Shown here piece after piece: positions 8,917 to 17,436 of a DNA stretch of 64,000 nucleotides (positions are counted from its first letter, which is position 1; each line of letters opens with the position of its first letter). The stretch is from assembly GCF_018333235.1 (NCBI RefSeq), contig NZ_BORP01000004.1, positions 1 to 64,000 on the forward strand, written 5' to 3'. This stretch comes from Ornithinibacillus bavariensis. GTDB lineage: Bacteria > Bacillota > Bacilli > Bacillales > Amphibacillaceae. A program made the position numbers and the translations under genes. Below the pieces are notes generated by a model. That model was not told the origin of the DNA. It was given only the letters and a program-made list of their open reading frames with translations, and did not search any database.

Positions 8917-9369
8917 TTATTCTACATCTAATTCTAACCACTCATCGGATTCCTTAAAACCAAACTTTTTATAGACTGGTCTCCCTAATTTCGATGCTCC
9001 AAGCCACAACTTGGAAACACCAAATTCTTTCGCGTCGTCAACTAACTTATTTAGTATACTTGTTGCTATCCCCTGTCCACGATAGTCCTCTTTTGTGAAC
9101 ATATTGGTAATATATCCTTTTTTCCCGGTCTTGTTTGTATATGTAGGTGGAAAATCATAAAAGACGATTGCACCACAAGCAATAATCTCTCGTCCATCCT
9201 CAACCAGAATCTGAATTAAAGTATCCTCATTTAGCTTCTCTTCAAAGAAATTATATAGTTCTGTATCTATGTCAATATTAGGATCAATTCCCTCATCTAG
9301 TAATTGTTTCTTTCTTAGTTCTATCAATTGACTAATATCATCTACGTTTGCTTTTCGATAGTTCAACAT
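8917..9369 (-). CDS. GNAT family N-acetyltransferase
   Basis: A 150-residue single-domain GNAT protein. The acetyl-CoA pyrophosphate-binding loop reads RGQGIA near residue 95, preceded by the beta-strand segment GYITNMFT. The C-terminal YKKFGFKESDEW is typical of the last helix and strand of small GNATs. It would transfer an acetyl group from acetyl-CoA to an amine; the substrate cannot be told from sequence. It starts the accessory block between yqhL and the gcv genes and converges on yqhL across a shared terminator. It has its own ribosome binding site (AAGAGGAG) and is probably monocistronic. Confidence 0.85.
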   Translation of the reverse strand: MLNYRKANVDDISQLIELRKKQLLDEGIDPNIDIDTELYNFFEEKLNEDTLIQILVEDGREIIACGAIVFYDFPPTYTNKTGKKGYITNMFTKEDYRGQGIATSILNKLVDDAKEFGVSKLWLGASKLGRPVYKKFGFKESDEWLELDVE

Positions 9370-9508
9370 GTGAGTAGCTCCTCTTGTTGTTTAACTTATA
9401 ATCTCTTACTCCGAAACATTTTATATGTATCTGGAAGTTAAGCATATCATTTTTGGTATGGATTGTATCCATAATTATTTTCATTAATACGGAATAACTA
9501 TAATTAGT

Positions 9509-9652
9509 CTACTTCTTATTATTTTTTATTAGCTCCTCCCTTATTTTCTTAATTTCTTCCGTCTGGTCAATAAGATTATTATTAACCCTCCTTATCGCGT
9601 CGTAAGTTGCAAATAAACCAGCGAAAATCAGTACTAAAAATAATAATTCCAT
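9509..9652 (-). CDS. Small single-pass membrane protein
   Basis: A 47-residue protein beginning MELLFLVLIFAGLFATYDAI. One transmembrane helix (2-18) is followed by a charged helical tail ending in IREELIKNNKK. The open frame extends 30 codons upstream, but GGGAGA lies 6 bases before the ATG at 9652 and the extension is unrelated in character, so the short form is preferred. This layout (TM helix plus short amphipathic tail) is common among Bacillus small membrane proteins of unknown role. It lies 46 bases downstream of the VanZ gene on the same strand. Confidence 0.55.
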   Translation of the reverse strand: MELLFLVLIFAGLFATYDAIRRVNNNLIDQTEEIKKIREELIKNNKK

Positions 9653-9698
9653 TCTTCTCCCGCTTTCTCTACTAACTGATTTCACACAATTAACTTCT

Positions 9699-10307
9699 TT
9701 AACTGGCCTCTCTTTTACCCTGCCAATAATGATTAGATTCAAAAAGTCTCGTTACTAACATTATAGTTAAAAACCCTGCTGAACCTCCTAAAGTATTTAA
9801 AAGAAGATCGTCAATATTAAATGTTCTTCCTCCAACCAATCCTAAATATGCCAATACTACTTGATAAATTTCTATTATAAGACTTGAAAGAAATACTGTT
9901 AGTATAGCGATTGAACTTCTTTTCACTCTGAATAATACGGATAAGTATACCCCTAAAGGAAACAGCATGATCAAATTATAAAATGATAACTTTACAGAAT
10001 GCCAAAAGAACCAGTCAAACCCCTTATTTTGGTAAATGCTTATCCAATCCCCAATAAAATAAAAAGGTACTAATTGAAATTGCGGTATAAATTCTTTCTG
10101 AGGAGGTATGTAAATTCCGCCAGTTGTCAGTTGAATGACATTAAGTATATAAAATACAAAACTATAAATAATTACCCTCTTTAGGAGGTTGCTAGTTCTA
10201 TTACGTATGAAATCAATGATGATATACAAGATTAAAAATACTAATCCTATTTCTACTACGTCAAATATTAACAACAATTTAGAACTTCCTTCCCTAATCT
10301 CTTCCAT
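9699..10307 (-). CDS. VanZ family membrane protein
   Basis: A 202-residue polytopic protein with about five hydrophobic segments (roughly 12-32, 43-61, 104-126, 133-152 and 170-190). The VanZ-like signature region FNIDDLLLNTLGGSAGF lies near residue 164, following GLVGGRTF. VanZ proteins are linked to low-level teicoplanin resistance, but most members are uncharacterised membrane proteins. Resistance is therefore not implied. The start codon has weak upstream signals. It lies in the accessory block and may be co-transcribed with the 47-residue membrane protein that follows. Confidence 0.8.
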   Translation of the reverse strand: MEEIREGSSKLLLIFDVVEIGLVFLILYIIIDFIRNRTSNLLKRVIIYSFVFYILNVIQLTTGGIYIPPQKEFIPQFQLVPFYFIGDWISIYQNKGFDWFFWHSVKLSFYNLIMLFPLGVYLSVLFRVKRSSIAILTVFLSSLIIEIYQVVLAYLGLVGGRTFNIDDLLLNTLGGSAGFLTIMLVTRLFESNHYWQGKREAS

Positions 10308-10354
10308 GTTATAAACGATCTATAGGGGTACACCCTTATGCCTATAAACCTCAA

Positions 10355-10534
10355 TCACCTTTCACGTTTCCTAATTTCCCCGATAGTATTTAACATCAAA
10401 TATACAAAAATTAATGATAACAGATAAGCAATTATAGGTTCTATTGTCTTCCCATATAGAATTGAATTAAAAAAAAGCAATGTTGAGAAACCAAAAAGAA
10501 TGATTAAGTAAAAGTAAAATACTGATAAAGGAAC
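10355..10534 (-). CDS. Possible small membrane protein lacking a standard start codon
   Basis: An open frame of about 59 codons on the minus strand encodes two hydrophobic helices separated by a short polar turn (YGKTIEP), with a basic tail GEIRKRER. This is a convincing small membrane protein profile. A strong GGGGGGA ribosome binding site lies just upstream, but the codons at the right distance are AAT-TTA-GTT. No ATG, GTG or TTG is in frame until inside the first helix (TTG, codon 19). Either the start codon has mutated and the gene is dead, or initiation is non-canonical. It lies upstream of the VanZ gene on the same strand. Confidence 0.35.
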   Translation of the reverse strand, partial: VPLSVFYFYLIILFGFSTLLFFNSILYGKTIEPIIAYLLSLIFVYLMLNTIGEIRKRER

Positions 10535-10788
10535 TAAATTTTATCCCCCCTCACTCCCAGATTAAAAATTTCTAGCATGAATGGTTCTACTTTTGAACCT
10601 ATACTGTTATCGAAACTCCTAGTCACCTCAATACTAACATAATATTCAAAAAATACGCATAAGAATTTCAATAGAAAAACGATTAAAATAAACTGGACCC
10701 AAATGTTACTTATAAGTTCAGTTATGATAATCGTTTTGTTGATCTTTTTATATATGTTATTAAAGTATGCTTAAACACATTTAGCTGG
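10535..10788. other. AT-rich intergenic region
   Basis: No gene with a plausible start was recognised between the possible small ORF and the CRP/FNR-like palindrome. The stretch is AT-rich and may hold minus-strand promoters for the VanZ cluster. Confidence 0.4.
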
Positions 10789-10804
10789 TGTGATATACAT
10801 CACA
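10789..10804. promoter_or_regulatory. CRP/FNR-superfamily-type palindrome TGTGA-N6-TCACA
   Basis: The 16-bp site TGTGATATACATCACA has perfect TGTGA/TCACA half-sites with a 6-base spacer. This is the consensus bound by Bacillus Fnr and by ArcR-type regulators. It lies between the VanZ cluster and the two-component system operon. The only gene starts on the appropriate side are the defective small ORF (about 255 bases away) and VanZ on the minus strand. The regulated promoter is therefore unclear. Confidence 0.5.
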
Positions 10805-10938
10805 TCTATGGCGAGATATAGATGGATATTAGGTTTCTTCCTATACATAGAGATATTTCAACCTAATTGAATCGCTCGATCAATCTAATATTCGCATCAT
10901 ATATTTTGTAAAGTCAAGATAACTACTCTTATAATTGT

Positions 10939-12000
10939 TCAAATATATTCATCTTGCTTACAATATCGACATCTACCTCTTCTACGATAATAATAGGAAA
11001 TTGCCGCTAGCCCTAAAGCTAGCCCCCATGGAAGCCATGTCAACATTGGTCCAATCGTACCTCCGATTTCACTGATGACAATTCCCTCAGCATGGACCAT
11101 CTGTAATGATACCGCTAAAAATCCCACGGTAAAAATAAAGCCTGCAGAAGTTAATACGATTGCTACTATTGACGCAGGGATCACTGCGAAAAGAATTGGC
11201 ACTTTTTTTCCCCCTAAGAGAGGTACCCACTTTGGAATAAATTCTCCCCATTTTTGAATTAACCCAAGTGTTAAAAGCCCTCCAACTATACATAATCCAC
11301 CAAAAACCCATTCTGTTAAAGTAGCGCTCGGATTTATCCGTACACTTTCTTCTAAAAACTTATCGTCCACACCAAGTGGTATACCAAGTGCCCAAGCAAA
11401 TCTTGTAATTGCATATGGCAATGGCGCAACTACCGCGGTAATTGTTATCCATTTTCCCCATCTTACTAATACAAAAACGTTACCATTTTCTTTTCTACCA
11501 CATCCTAGGCAAGCATTACGTACTTTTCGTTGATACGAAATAACAGTAAATATCCAGAGCAATGCACCAATAATACAGATAACTTGATTCACCATCTGCC
11601 AAGTAAATGCAAACTTAAACAAAAAGGCGTAAGCAATCGCTGCAATTAATCTGAAATCAGGGATAAAAAGAAGTAAAAAAATAGCAAGGCTCCATGAAAA
11701 CAGAATGATAAGCCAAGACGGTAGGACTCTCCCCCACTGAAAATGCATAGCTAAACTAAAAAACACCCCTAGAATACAAATCAGACAAATAACGCTTGAT
11801 CCTACTTGAGAAGGTAGGTATGTGATTAATGCCGAAAAGATACCTGTACCGGTTTCCTGTATAAAAGGATAGCCCGCCCCTCCTTGTAACCAATAAAAAT
11901 TCATAATCCCATAGATGACAGACCAAATTAATGCTGCATATCCAAGCAAGGAATGCCACCTTACCTGATTAACCTCTTTTTTATTTACACCCATCTCCAT
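10939..12000 (-). CDS. Polytopic membrane protein with two CxxC pairs
   Basis: A 353-residue protein of unrecognised family with about eight hydrophobic segments. A cytoplasmic-looking loop carries CLGCGRKENG (C164, C167) and the C-terminus ends RRRGRCRYCKQDEYI (C344, C347). The two CxxC pairs both fall in short basic, non-membrane stretches and could jointly bind one metal ion (inference). The gene lies 85 bases downstream of the histidine kinase gene on the same strand, so it is the likely third gene of a response regulator-kinase-membrane protein operon. Its ribosome binding site is inside a perfect inverted repeat. It could be a transporter, a sensor partner or a target of the two-component system. 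Confidence 0.75.
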   Translation of the reverse strand: MEMGVNKKEVNQVRWHSLLGYAALIWSVIYGIMNFYWLQGGAGYPFIQETGTGIFSALITYLPSQVGSSVICLICILGVFFSLAMHFQWGRVLPSWLIILFSWSLAIFLLLFIPDFRLIAAIAYAFLFKFAFTWQMVNQVICIIGALLWIFTVISYQRKVRNACLGCGRKENGNVFVLVRWGKWITITAVVAPLPYAITRFAWALGIPLGVDDKFLEESVRINPSATLTEWVFGGLCIVGGLLTLGLIQKWGEFIPKWVPLLGGKKVPILFAVIPASIVAIVLTSAGFIFTVGFLAVSLQMVHAEGIVISEIGGTIGPMLTWLPWGLALGLAAISYYYRRRGRCRYCKQDEYI

Positions 12001-12010
12001 TTAACTCAAT

Positions 12011-12037
12011 CCTTTCTATATGTTCTTTATAGAAAGG
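12011..12037 (-). promoter_or_regulatory. Hairpin enclosing the ribosome binding site of the membrane protein gene
   Basis: Perfect 10-bp inverted repeat CCTTTCTATA/TATAGAAAGG with a 7-base loop. In the minus-strand transcript the 3' arm contains AGAAAGG, the Shine-Dalgarno sequence about 10 bases before the ATG at 12000. Folding would hide it. There is no U-tract, so it is not a classical terminator. Confidence 0.6.
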
Positions 12038-12085
12038 ATATATCAGTAAGATGTTCATTAAGGTGACCTGAAGTTAAAGTTTTGT

Positions 12086-13441
12086 TTAAATTTTCTTACC
12101 GAAGCTTATGCAAGTTCCCGTAGAAGAAGTCGATATGTCCCATTCTAAACACATCTCCTTCATCATCAGTGTAACAATTGAAAGCCCTATTCCAACTCCT
12201 TTATTTTCTGATTCATGTTCAAACCCTTTTCCCCTATCCTCTATCACGATGAATGTTGATCCATAACGTTCAACCGTTTTAATCCCAATATATCGACCCA
12301 ATCTGGCATGTCGAACGATATTTTGTATTAAATTATCCAAAATACTTTTTAACCAAATAGGATCTACATTCCAGCGTAACGATTTGTCAGGTAAATCAAT
12401 AGCTATTTCAAACTGATATTTTTCCAATATCGGATACCATTCAGCAATAACTTTACGGATTTCGTCTAATATATCTATCTCTATTATATTCATTGGATGT
12501 TTGCCAGCCGAAAGCAGTGTGTAAGATAGTAGATTATTGATCATGTTATCCATATCCTCTAATTTATTTTCAACAATTTGAAGTGAAGCTATTTCCTTAG
12601 AGGTATCAGAAGCATTTTTTACAGAATATACATGCTGCCTGATAACGGTCAGAGGTGTCCTTAAATCATGCGATATATTAGCAATTAGCTGCTTTCGCAT
12701 ATTTTCTTCCTTTTGCTCATTCGCTCTACTTTTATTTAACTGGTTGACCATATCGTTAAATGCACTTTCCAACCTACCAATCTCATCCATCCTTTTAATA
12801 TCTACTTGATCTGGGACTCCATTATTCCCTGGTACGGACATTGTCATCTGAAGCTGGACAAGTCGCTTTCGTATTTTGTAGAAAAATAACCAAGAGATTA
12901 CAATAAAAAATCCGATAACACATAGGAAAAGTGCTATAAATATATAATCTTTAGACAAACTGCCAATATCTGTTTTCGAAAGTGGCAATTGAAAAACGAT
13001 TACTCCCTGGTTTGAATCATTTCCAATTAAAGCCGTAGTCGTATACATCTCTTGAGGTTCTCTATTATTTAAATAGGTGTCCACAAAAAATTTTCTTTCC
13101 TCCATAAATTTAAGTGAATCAGCAAATGTCCATTTATCTGGAATATTTTCTGGTCGATCATCTATAAATCTTGTCTCGCCGTTAACAGTTATCCAAAAAA
13201 TTCCCGCTTCAGGGTAATTATTTTTTATTGATTGAAGTCGGTGTTCAATAGCTTCTACACCTTGACCATCTAACTCGACAGCAGTATTTTGCCAAAGTGT
13301 TTCCAATTCCTGTGTAGCATATAGCTTATGATTAAATAGAATAGTGTAGGAATAGTAAACCGCAGGAATTAGTGGAAAAAGTGCTAGAGCGAATAAAATA
13401 AGTAACAAATATCGAGACATTAATGATTGTAAAATCTTCAT
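12086..13441 (-). CDS. Two-component sensor histidine kinase with HAMP domain
   Basis: A 451-residue membrane kinase. Order: TM1 (about 11-31), an extracellular sensor region of about 130 residues, TM2 (about 165-187), HAMP linker (about 188-240), HisKA domain, then HATPase. The phosphoacceptor is H258 in NISHDLRTPL. The N box is LDNLIQNIVRHA, G1 is DRGKGF and G2 is GVGIGLSIV, so all catalytic elements are present. The extracellular part shows no recognisable PAS or cache signature. The start ATG overlaps the response regulator stop by 4 bases, so the two are translationally coupled. The signal is unknown; envelope stress or antimicrobials are typical for such Bacillus systems (inference). 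Confidence 0.92.
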   Translation of the reverse strand: MKILQSLMSRYLLLILFALALFPLIPAVYYSYTILFNHKLYATQELETLWQNTAVELDGQGVEAIEHRLQSIKNNYPEAGIFWITVNGETRFIDDRPENIPDKWTFADSLKFMEERKFFVDTYLNNREPQEMYTTTALIGNDSNQGVIVFQLPLSKTDIGSLSKDYIFIALFLCVIGFFIVISWLFFYKIRKRLVQLQMTMSVPGNNGVPDQVDIKRMDEIGRLESAFNDMVNQLNKSRANEQKEENMRKQLIANISHDLRTPLTVIRQHVYSVKNASDTSKEIASLQIVENKLEDMDNMINNLLSYTLLSAGKHPMNIIEIDILDEIRKVIAEWYPILEKYQFEIAIDLPDKSLRWNVDPIWLKSILDNLIQNIVRHARLGRYIGIKTVERYGSTFIVIEDRGKGFEHESENKGVGIGLSIVTLMMKEMCLEWDISTSSTGTCISFGKKI

Positions 13442-14112
13442 GATTTCATCCTATATCCAATGCCACGAATTGTTTCAATTATTTCCGGTCGACTTGTATC
13501 AATCTCAATTTTTTCACGTAGGTGGCGAATGTGAACCATTAACGTTTTATCTCCATCTATGTATGCGTCTTTCCAAACAGCTTCGTATATTTGTTTTTTC
13601 GTTAAAATTTGATTCAAATGATCTAACAAATACATAAATATATGAAATTGTTTACCTGTTAACACGATATCTTCTTTGGTTATTGTATTCACGATGCGAT
13701 TTATCTTCTGGTCAATTCGTAAATGCTTTATCTCCAAGACAGCCGATTCAACAACTCCAAATCGTCTTACTAGAACTTGAATCCGAGCAATTAACTCATC
13801 TGGATGATACGGTTTCGTCATATAATCATCCGCGAAAGAGAGACCCTGCAACTTATCTTCCATTGATGTTCTAGCTGACAGCATCATAATCGGTATATTC
13901 GGGTACCGCTGCTTCAAACGCTGACCAACTGTATATCCATCTAAACCCGGTAACATAATATCTAGAATAACAAGGTCAACCTTTTCCATATACTCGATAG
14001 CTTTCTCCCCTGAGGTAATCCAAATGACTTCATATCCAGATTCTATTAAAAAACTACTCACCCATGCTCCGATTTCTTGATCGTCCTCTATATGTAATAT
14101 TGTTGTCTTCAT
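13438..14112 (-). CDS. OmpR-family response regulator
   Basis: A 224-residue regulator with an N-terminal receiver domain and a C-terminal winged-helix DNA-binding domain. The acidic pocket is D10-D11 and the phosphoacceptor is D51 in VILDIMLPGLDG. The receiver ends with the conserved lysine in DDYMTKPYHPDEL. The effector domain ends in the OmpR-type segment ETIRGIGYRM. It is the first gene of a three-gene operon with the kinase and probably the 353-residue membrane protein. No binding site repeats were recognised upstream. Confidence 0.93.
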   Translation of the reverse strand: MKTTILHIEDDQEIGAWVSSFLIESGYEVIWITSGEKAIEYMEKVDLVILDIMLPGLDGYTVGQRLKQRYPNIPIMMLSARTSMEDKLQGLSFADDYMTKPYHPDELIARIQVLVRRFGVVESAVLEIKHLRIDQKINRIVNTITKEDIVLTGKQFHIFMYLLDHLNQILTKKQIYEAVWKDAYIDGDKTLMVHIRHLREKIEIDTSRPEIIETIRGIGYRMKS

Positions 14113-14542
14113 AACCTAGTCATGTACCTCCCACAAATACTTCTCTCTATAGACTGCTTAAGATACCATACACAATCCCAACAACCTTCATCGCTTTCCA
14201 CTTTAATATTAACATAATATTCCAAATACACTATAGATTTATATAAAAATAATCGACCATCCAATAATCGCAACGCTCAACTCTTGTATGTAATGAAATA
14301 TTCTACTATACTAAATTAGATTATCCGTCCTTTTCTTCCTCTTAATCCAACATAGGTTATTACTTTATATTTCCAGTTACAGCTTTTTTTATTGGAATGT
14401 TGGATACCGTATAACTCTCAAACTTTCCAATACTTCGCTCTATACTTCAACTCATTAAACCTTATGCTTGATTATTTATACAGCTATGATATTTACAAGA
14501 CTATCTAACCACTACGAAAATCACTATTACCGTAATGAAAAA
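14113..14542. other. Intergenic region between two-component operon and gcvPB
   Basis: About 430 bases upstream of the response regulator gene. No gene, RNA motif or repeat was recognised. The part near 14113-14300 should hold the minus-strand promoter of the two-component operon, but no strong hexamer pair could be assigned. Confidence 0.4.
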
Positions 14543-14574
14543 GGCTTTGCCACTCTGTGACAAAGCCCTTATAA
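14543..14574 (-). terminator. gcv operon terminator
   Basis: Stem GGCTTTG-C-CAC / GTG-A-CAAAGCC with a 3-base loop; one internal mismatch. On the minus strand it is followed by CTTTTTCAT (bases below 14543). It lies about 45 bases after the gcvPB stop. Confidence 0.85.
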
Positions 14575-14615
14575 ATTAAACCACCAAAACTTTCCTACCT
14601 ATACATTTTGAAATA

Positions 14616-16076
14616 CTATGCTTTGTAATAACGTAAAATCGGTTTTCTTGCTGCAGTTGTCTCATCCATACGTTTCATAATCGTATTATGTGGAGCTTCT
14701 TGTACAATTTCTGGATTATTTTCCGCTTCATCAGCAATAATCAATAAGGTGTTAATAAACCCATCCAAGGTTTCCTTAGACTCCGTTTCGGTCGGCTCTA
14801 TCATCATCGCCTCTTCCACATTTAATGGAAAGTAAACAGTAGGTGGATGATAACCGAAGTCAAGAAGACGCTTTGCAATGTCAAGTGTACGTACCCCTAG
14901 TTTCTTCTGTCTCTTACCAGATAAAACAAATTCATGCTTACAATGCTGGTTATATGGTAGATCATATACCTTTTCAAGCTTACGCATCATATAGTTTGCA
15001 TTTAGAACAGCATACTCACTAACCTTCTTCAGCCCTTCCGCTCCCATTGTGCGAATATATGTGTAGGCACGAAGGTTAATACCGAAGTTCCCGTAAAATG
15101 GTTTTACACGACCAATCGATTGTGGGCGATCATATTCTAATGTATAGAAGTCATCTTTTTTCACTACTAATGGTTTTGGTAGGAATGGCTCTAGCTCTGC
15201 AGAAACTCCAACAGGACCAGATCCAGGACCACCACCTCCGTGTGGACCAGTGAATGTCTTATGAAGGTTAAGATGTACCACATCAAATCCCATGTCCCCA
15301 GGACGAGCATAGCCCATAATCGCATTCAAATTAGCACCATCATAATATAACTTACCACCAACACCGTGAACAATCTCAGCCATTTCAAGAATTTCTGTTT
15401 CAAATAGTCCAAGCGTATTTGGGTTGGTTAGCATGAGTGCTGCAGTATCATCACCAACTACACGTTTTAAGTCTTCTAAATCTACTAAGCCTTTTTCATT
15501 TGTTTTAACAGTTACCGATTCAAATCCAGCTACAGATGCGGAGGCTGGGTTTGTACCGTGCGCAGAGTCTGGAACGATTACCTTCGTACGATGAAAATCA
15601 CCATTTGCCTCATGAAAGGCACGTATCATCATTAATCCAGTCCACTCACCATGAGCACCTGCTGCAGATTGAAGCGATACTCCAGCCATACCAGTGATTT
15701 CTTGTAATGCTTGCTGGAGATCATACATCATTTCAAGCGCACCTTGAACGGTTTTCGGATCTTGATATGGATGGATATGTGTAAACCCTTCTAGACGTGC
15801 AACATCTTCATTAATTTTTGGATTGTATTTCATCGTACATGATCCTAATGGATAAAACCCTGAGTCTACACCATAGTTTCTATTCGAAAGCCCTGTATAA
15901 TGACGCATGATTTCTAATTCACTAACCTCTGGAAGTTCAGGTGCTTCTTGTCTCATATAGGTAGCTGTTAATTCTGCTTCCAAATCCACTTCAGGAACAT
16001 CTAAATCTGGCAAGCTATAGCTTACACGACCCTCTTTACTACGTTCAAAAATTAATGGAAAATCTTGATTAGTCAT
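14616..16076 (-). CDS. gcvPB: Glycine dehydrogenase (decarboxylating) subunit 2
   Basis: C-terminal half of the split P-protein. It uses PLP to decarboxylate glycine and pass the aminomethyl group to lipoylated GcvH. The 486-residue protein carries the PLP-lysine motif [16 protein letters not shown] with K273, and the upstream [10 protein letters not shown] and DGANLNA segments of the fold. It overlaps gcvPA by 8 bases and is the last gene of the gcvT-gcvPA-gcvPB operon. A terminator follows. The whole operon is under the glycine riboswitch upstream of gcvT. GcvH and dihydrolipoyl dehydrogenase must be encoded elsewhere. Confidence 0.97.
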   Translation of the reverse strand: MTNQDFPLIFERSKEGRVSYSLPDLDVPEVDLEAELTATYMRQEAPELPEVSELEIMRHYTGLSNRNYGVDSGFYPLGSCTMKYNPKINEDVARLEGFTHIHPYQDPKTVQGALEMMYDLQQALQEITGMAGVSLQSAAGAHGEWTGLMMIRAFHEANGDFHRTKVIVPDSAHGTNPASASVAGFESVTVKTNEKGLVDLEDLKRVVGDDTAALMLTNPNTLGLFETEILEMAEIVHGVGGKLYYDGANLNAIMGYARPGDMGFDVVHLNLHKTFTGPHGGGGPGSGPVGVSAELEPFLPKPLVVKKDDFYTLEYDRPQSIGRVKPFYGNFGINLRAYTYIRTMGAEGLKKVSEYAVLNANYMMRKLEKVYDLPYNQHCKHEFVLSGKRQKKLGVRTLDIAKRLLDFGYHPPTVYFPLNVEEAMMIEPTETESKETLDGFINTLLIIADEAENNPEIVQEAPHNTIMKRMDETTAARKPILRYYKA

Positions 16077-17418
16077 GGATATCCCCCAATTCTTTTACAA
16101 AAGCATCGATTTCCTCTTTTGTACGAATTTCTGTTACCGCTACTAGCATATGACCTTCTAACTCTGGATAATATGCTGCTAGATCATAGCCACCAATTAT
16201 ACCTTTTTCCAATAATTTATCATTCGCCACTTTCACAGGTACTGGAAGCTTCACGACAAATTCATTAAAAAACGAACCATCATGAACTACTTCAAATCCA
16301 GCAACTTCTAACTGTTTCTTTGCGTAACGTGCTTTATGCATGTTTAGCTCTGCCATTTTCTTTAACCCATGCTTACCGATAGAACTCATTGCAACAGCAC
16401 TTGCTAGTGCATTTAATGCTTGGTTTGAGCAGATATTAGAGGTTGCTTTATCGCGACGAATATGCTGTTCTCTAGCCTGTAGTGTTAATACATAACCACG
16501 AACACCATTTTCATCAACGGTTTGACCTACTAACCGGCCAGGTATCTTGCGCATTAATTTTTCCGTTGTTGCAAAATATCCACAGTGTGGACCACCAAAT
16601 TGAGCGGGGATACCGAATACTTGTGTATCTCCGACAACTATGTCAGCTCCAAACGCACCAGGAGGTGTTAATACTCCTAATGACAATGGATTACTAGAAA
16701 CGATAAACATTGCCTTTGGCTGATTAACTAATAGCTCACGAATCTTTGCTAATGGCTCAAGTTGACCAAAGAAGTTCGGATATTGGATGACGACACTAGC
16801 AGTGGTATCATCTAATTCATGAGCTAATTGCTCTAAGTCTGTAAGTCCATTGACATGATCAATATAAACGATATCCAAATTTGGACCTTTACCATATGTT
16901 TCAATTACTGCACGATATTCTGGATGTACTGCCTTTGAAACAATTACCTTTTTCCTTCTTGTCTGACCCGCGCTAAGATTTACCGCCTCAGCTAAAGACG
17001 TTCCTCCATCGTACATCGAAGAGTTTGCAACCGGCATTCCAGTTAATTCTGAAATCATTGTTTGAAATTCAAAAATTGCCTGTAATTCACCTTGTGAGAT
17101 TTCTGGCTGATATGGTGTGTAGGCAGTATAGAATTCTGATCTCGAAATAACATGGTCTACTACTGACGGAATAAAGTGATCATAAACCCCTGCTCCTAGG
17201 AACGACGTGTATTCTTTCAAATTGTAGTTTTTCTTCGCCATTTGAGCTAATTCTTTTTTTAATTCAAATTCATTTTTTGGTTCTTTCAAATTTAGTGATC
17301 GTTTAAGACGAACTTTTTCAGGAATGTCTGAGAAAAGCTCGTCTGTTTCTTGAATTCCAATGGAATCTAGCATTTCTTTTTTATCTGTTTCAGTCATTGG
17401 TAAATAACGAAAATCCAT
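16069..17418 (-). CDS. gcvPA: Glycine dehydrogenase (decarboxylating) subunit 1
   Basis: N-terminal half of the split P-protein; it forms an alpha2-beta2 enzyme with GcvPB. The 449-residue product shows family segments such as [12 protein letters not shown] at the start, [18 protein letters not shown] near residue 73, [17 protein letters not shown] and [16 protein letters not shown]. It lacks the PLP-binding lysine, as expected for this subunit. It lies 18 bases downstream of gcvT with a GGGGAGGG ribosome binding site in the gap, and overlaps gcvPB. Expression should rise with glycine through the upstream riboswitch. Confidence 0.97.
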   Translation of the reverse strand: MDFRYLPMTETDKKEMLDSIGIQETDELFSDIPEKVRLKRSLNLKEPKNEFELKKELAQMAKKNYNLKEYTSFLGAGVYDHFIPSVVDHVISRSEFYTAYTPYQPEISQGELQAIFEFQTMISELTGMPVANSSMYDGGTSLAEAVNLSAGQTRRKKVIVSKAVHPEYRAVIETYGKGPNLDIVYIDHVNGLTDLEQLAHELDDTTASVVIQYPNFFGQLEPLAKIRELLVNQPKAMFIVSSNPLSLGVLTPPGAFGADIVVGDTQVFGIPAQFGGPHCGYFATTEKLMRKIPGRLVGQTVDENGVRGYVLTLQAREQHIRRDKATSNICSNQALNALASAVAMSSIGKHGLKKMAELNMHKARYAKKQLEVAGFEVVHDGSFFNEFVVKLPVPVKVANDKLLEKGIIGGYDLAAYYPELEGHMLVAVTEIRTKEEIDAFVKELGDIHD

Positions 17419-17436
17419 ACTATTTCCCTCCCCTGG

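Noticed and set aside
9699-10307. Glycopeptide resistance locus because of VanZ
   Set aside because: No vanA/vanB-type ligase, vanH or vanX genes are nearby; VanZ-like proteins are common in susceptible Bacillaceae.
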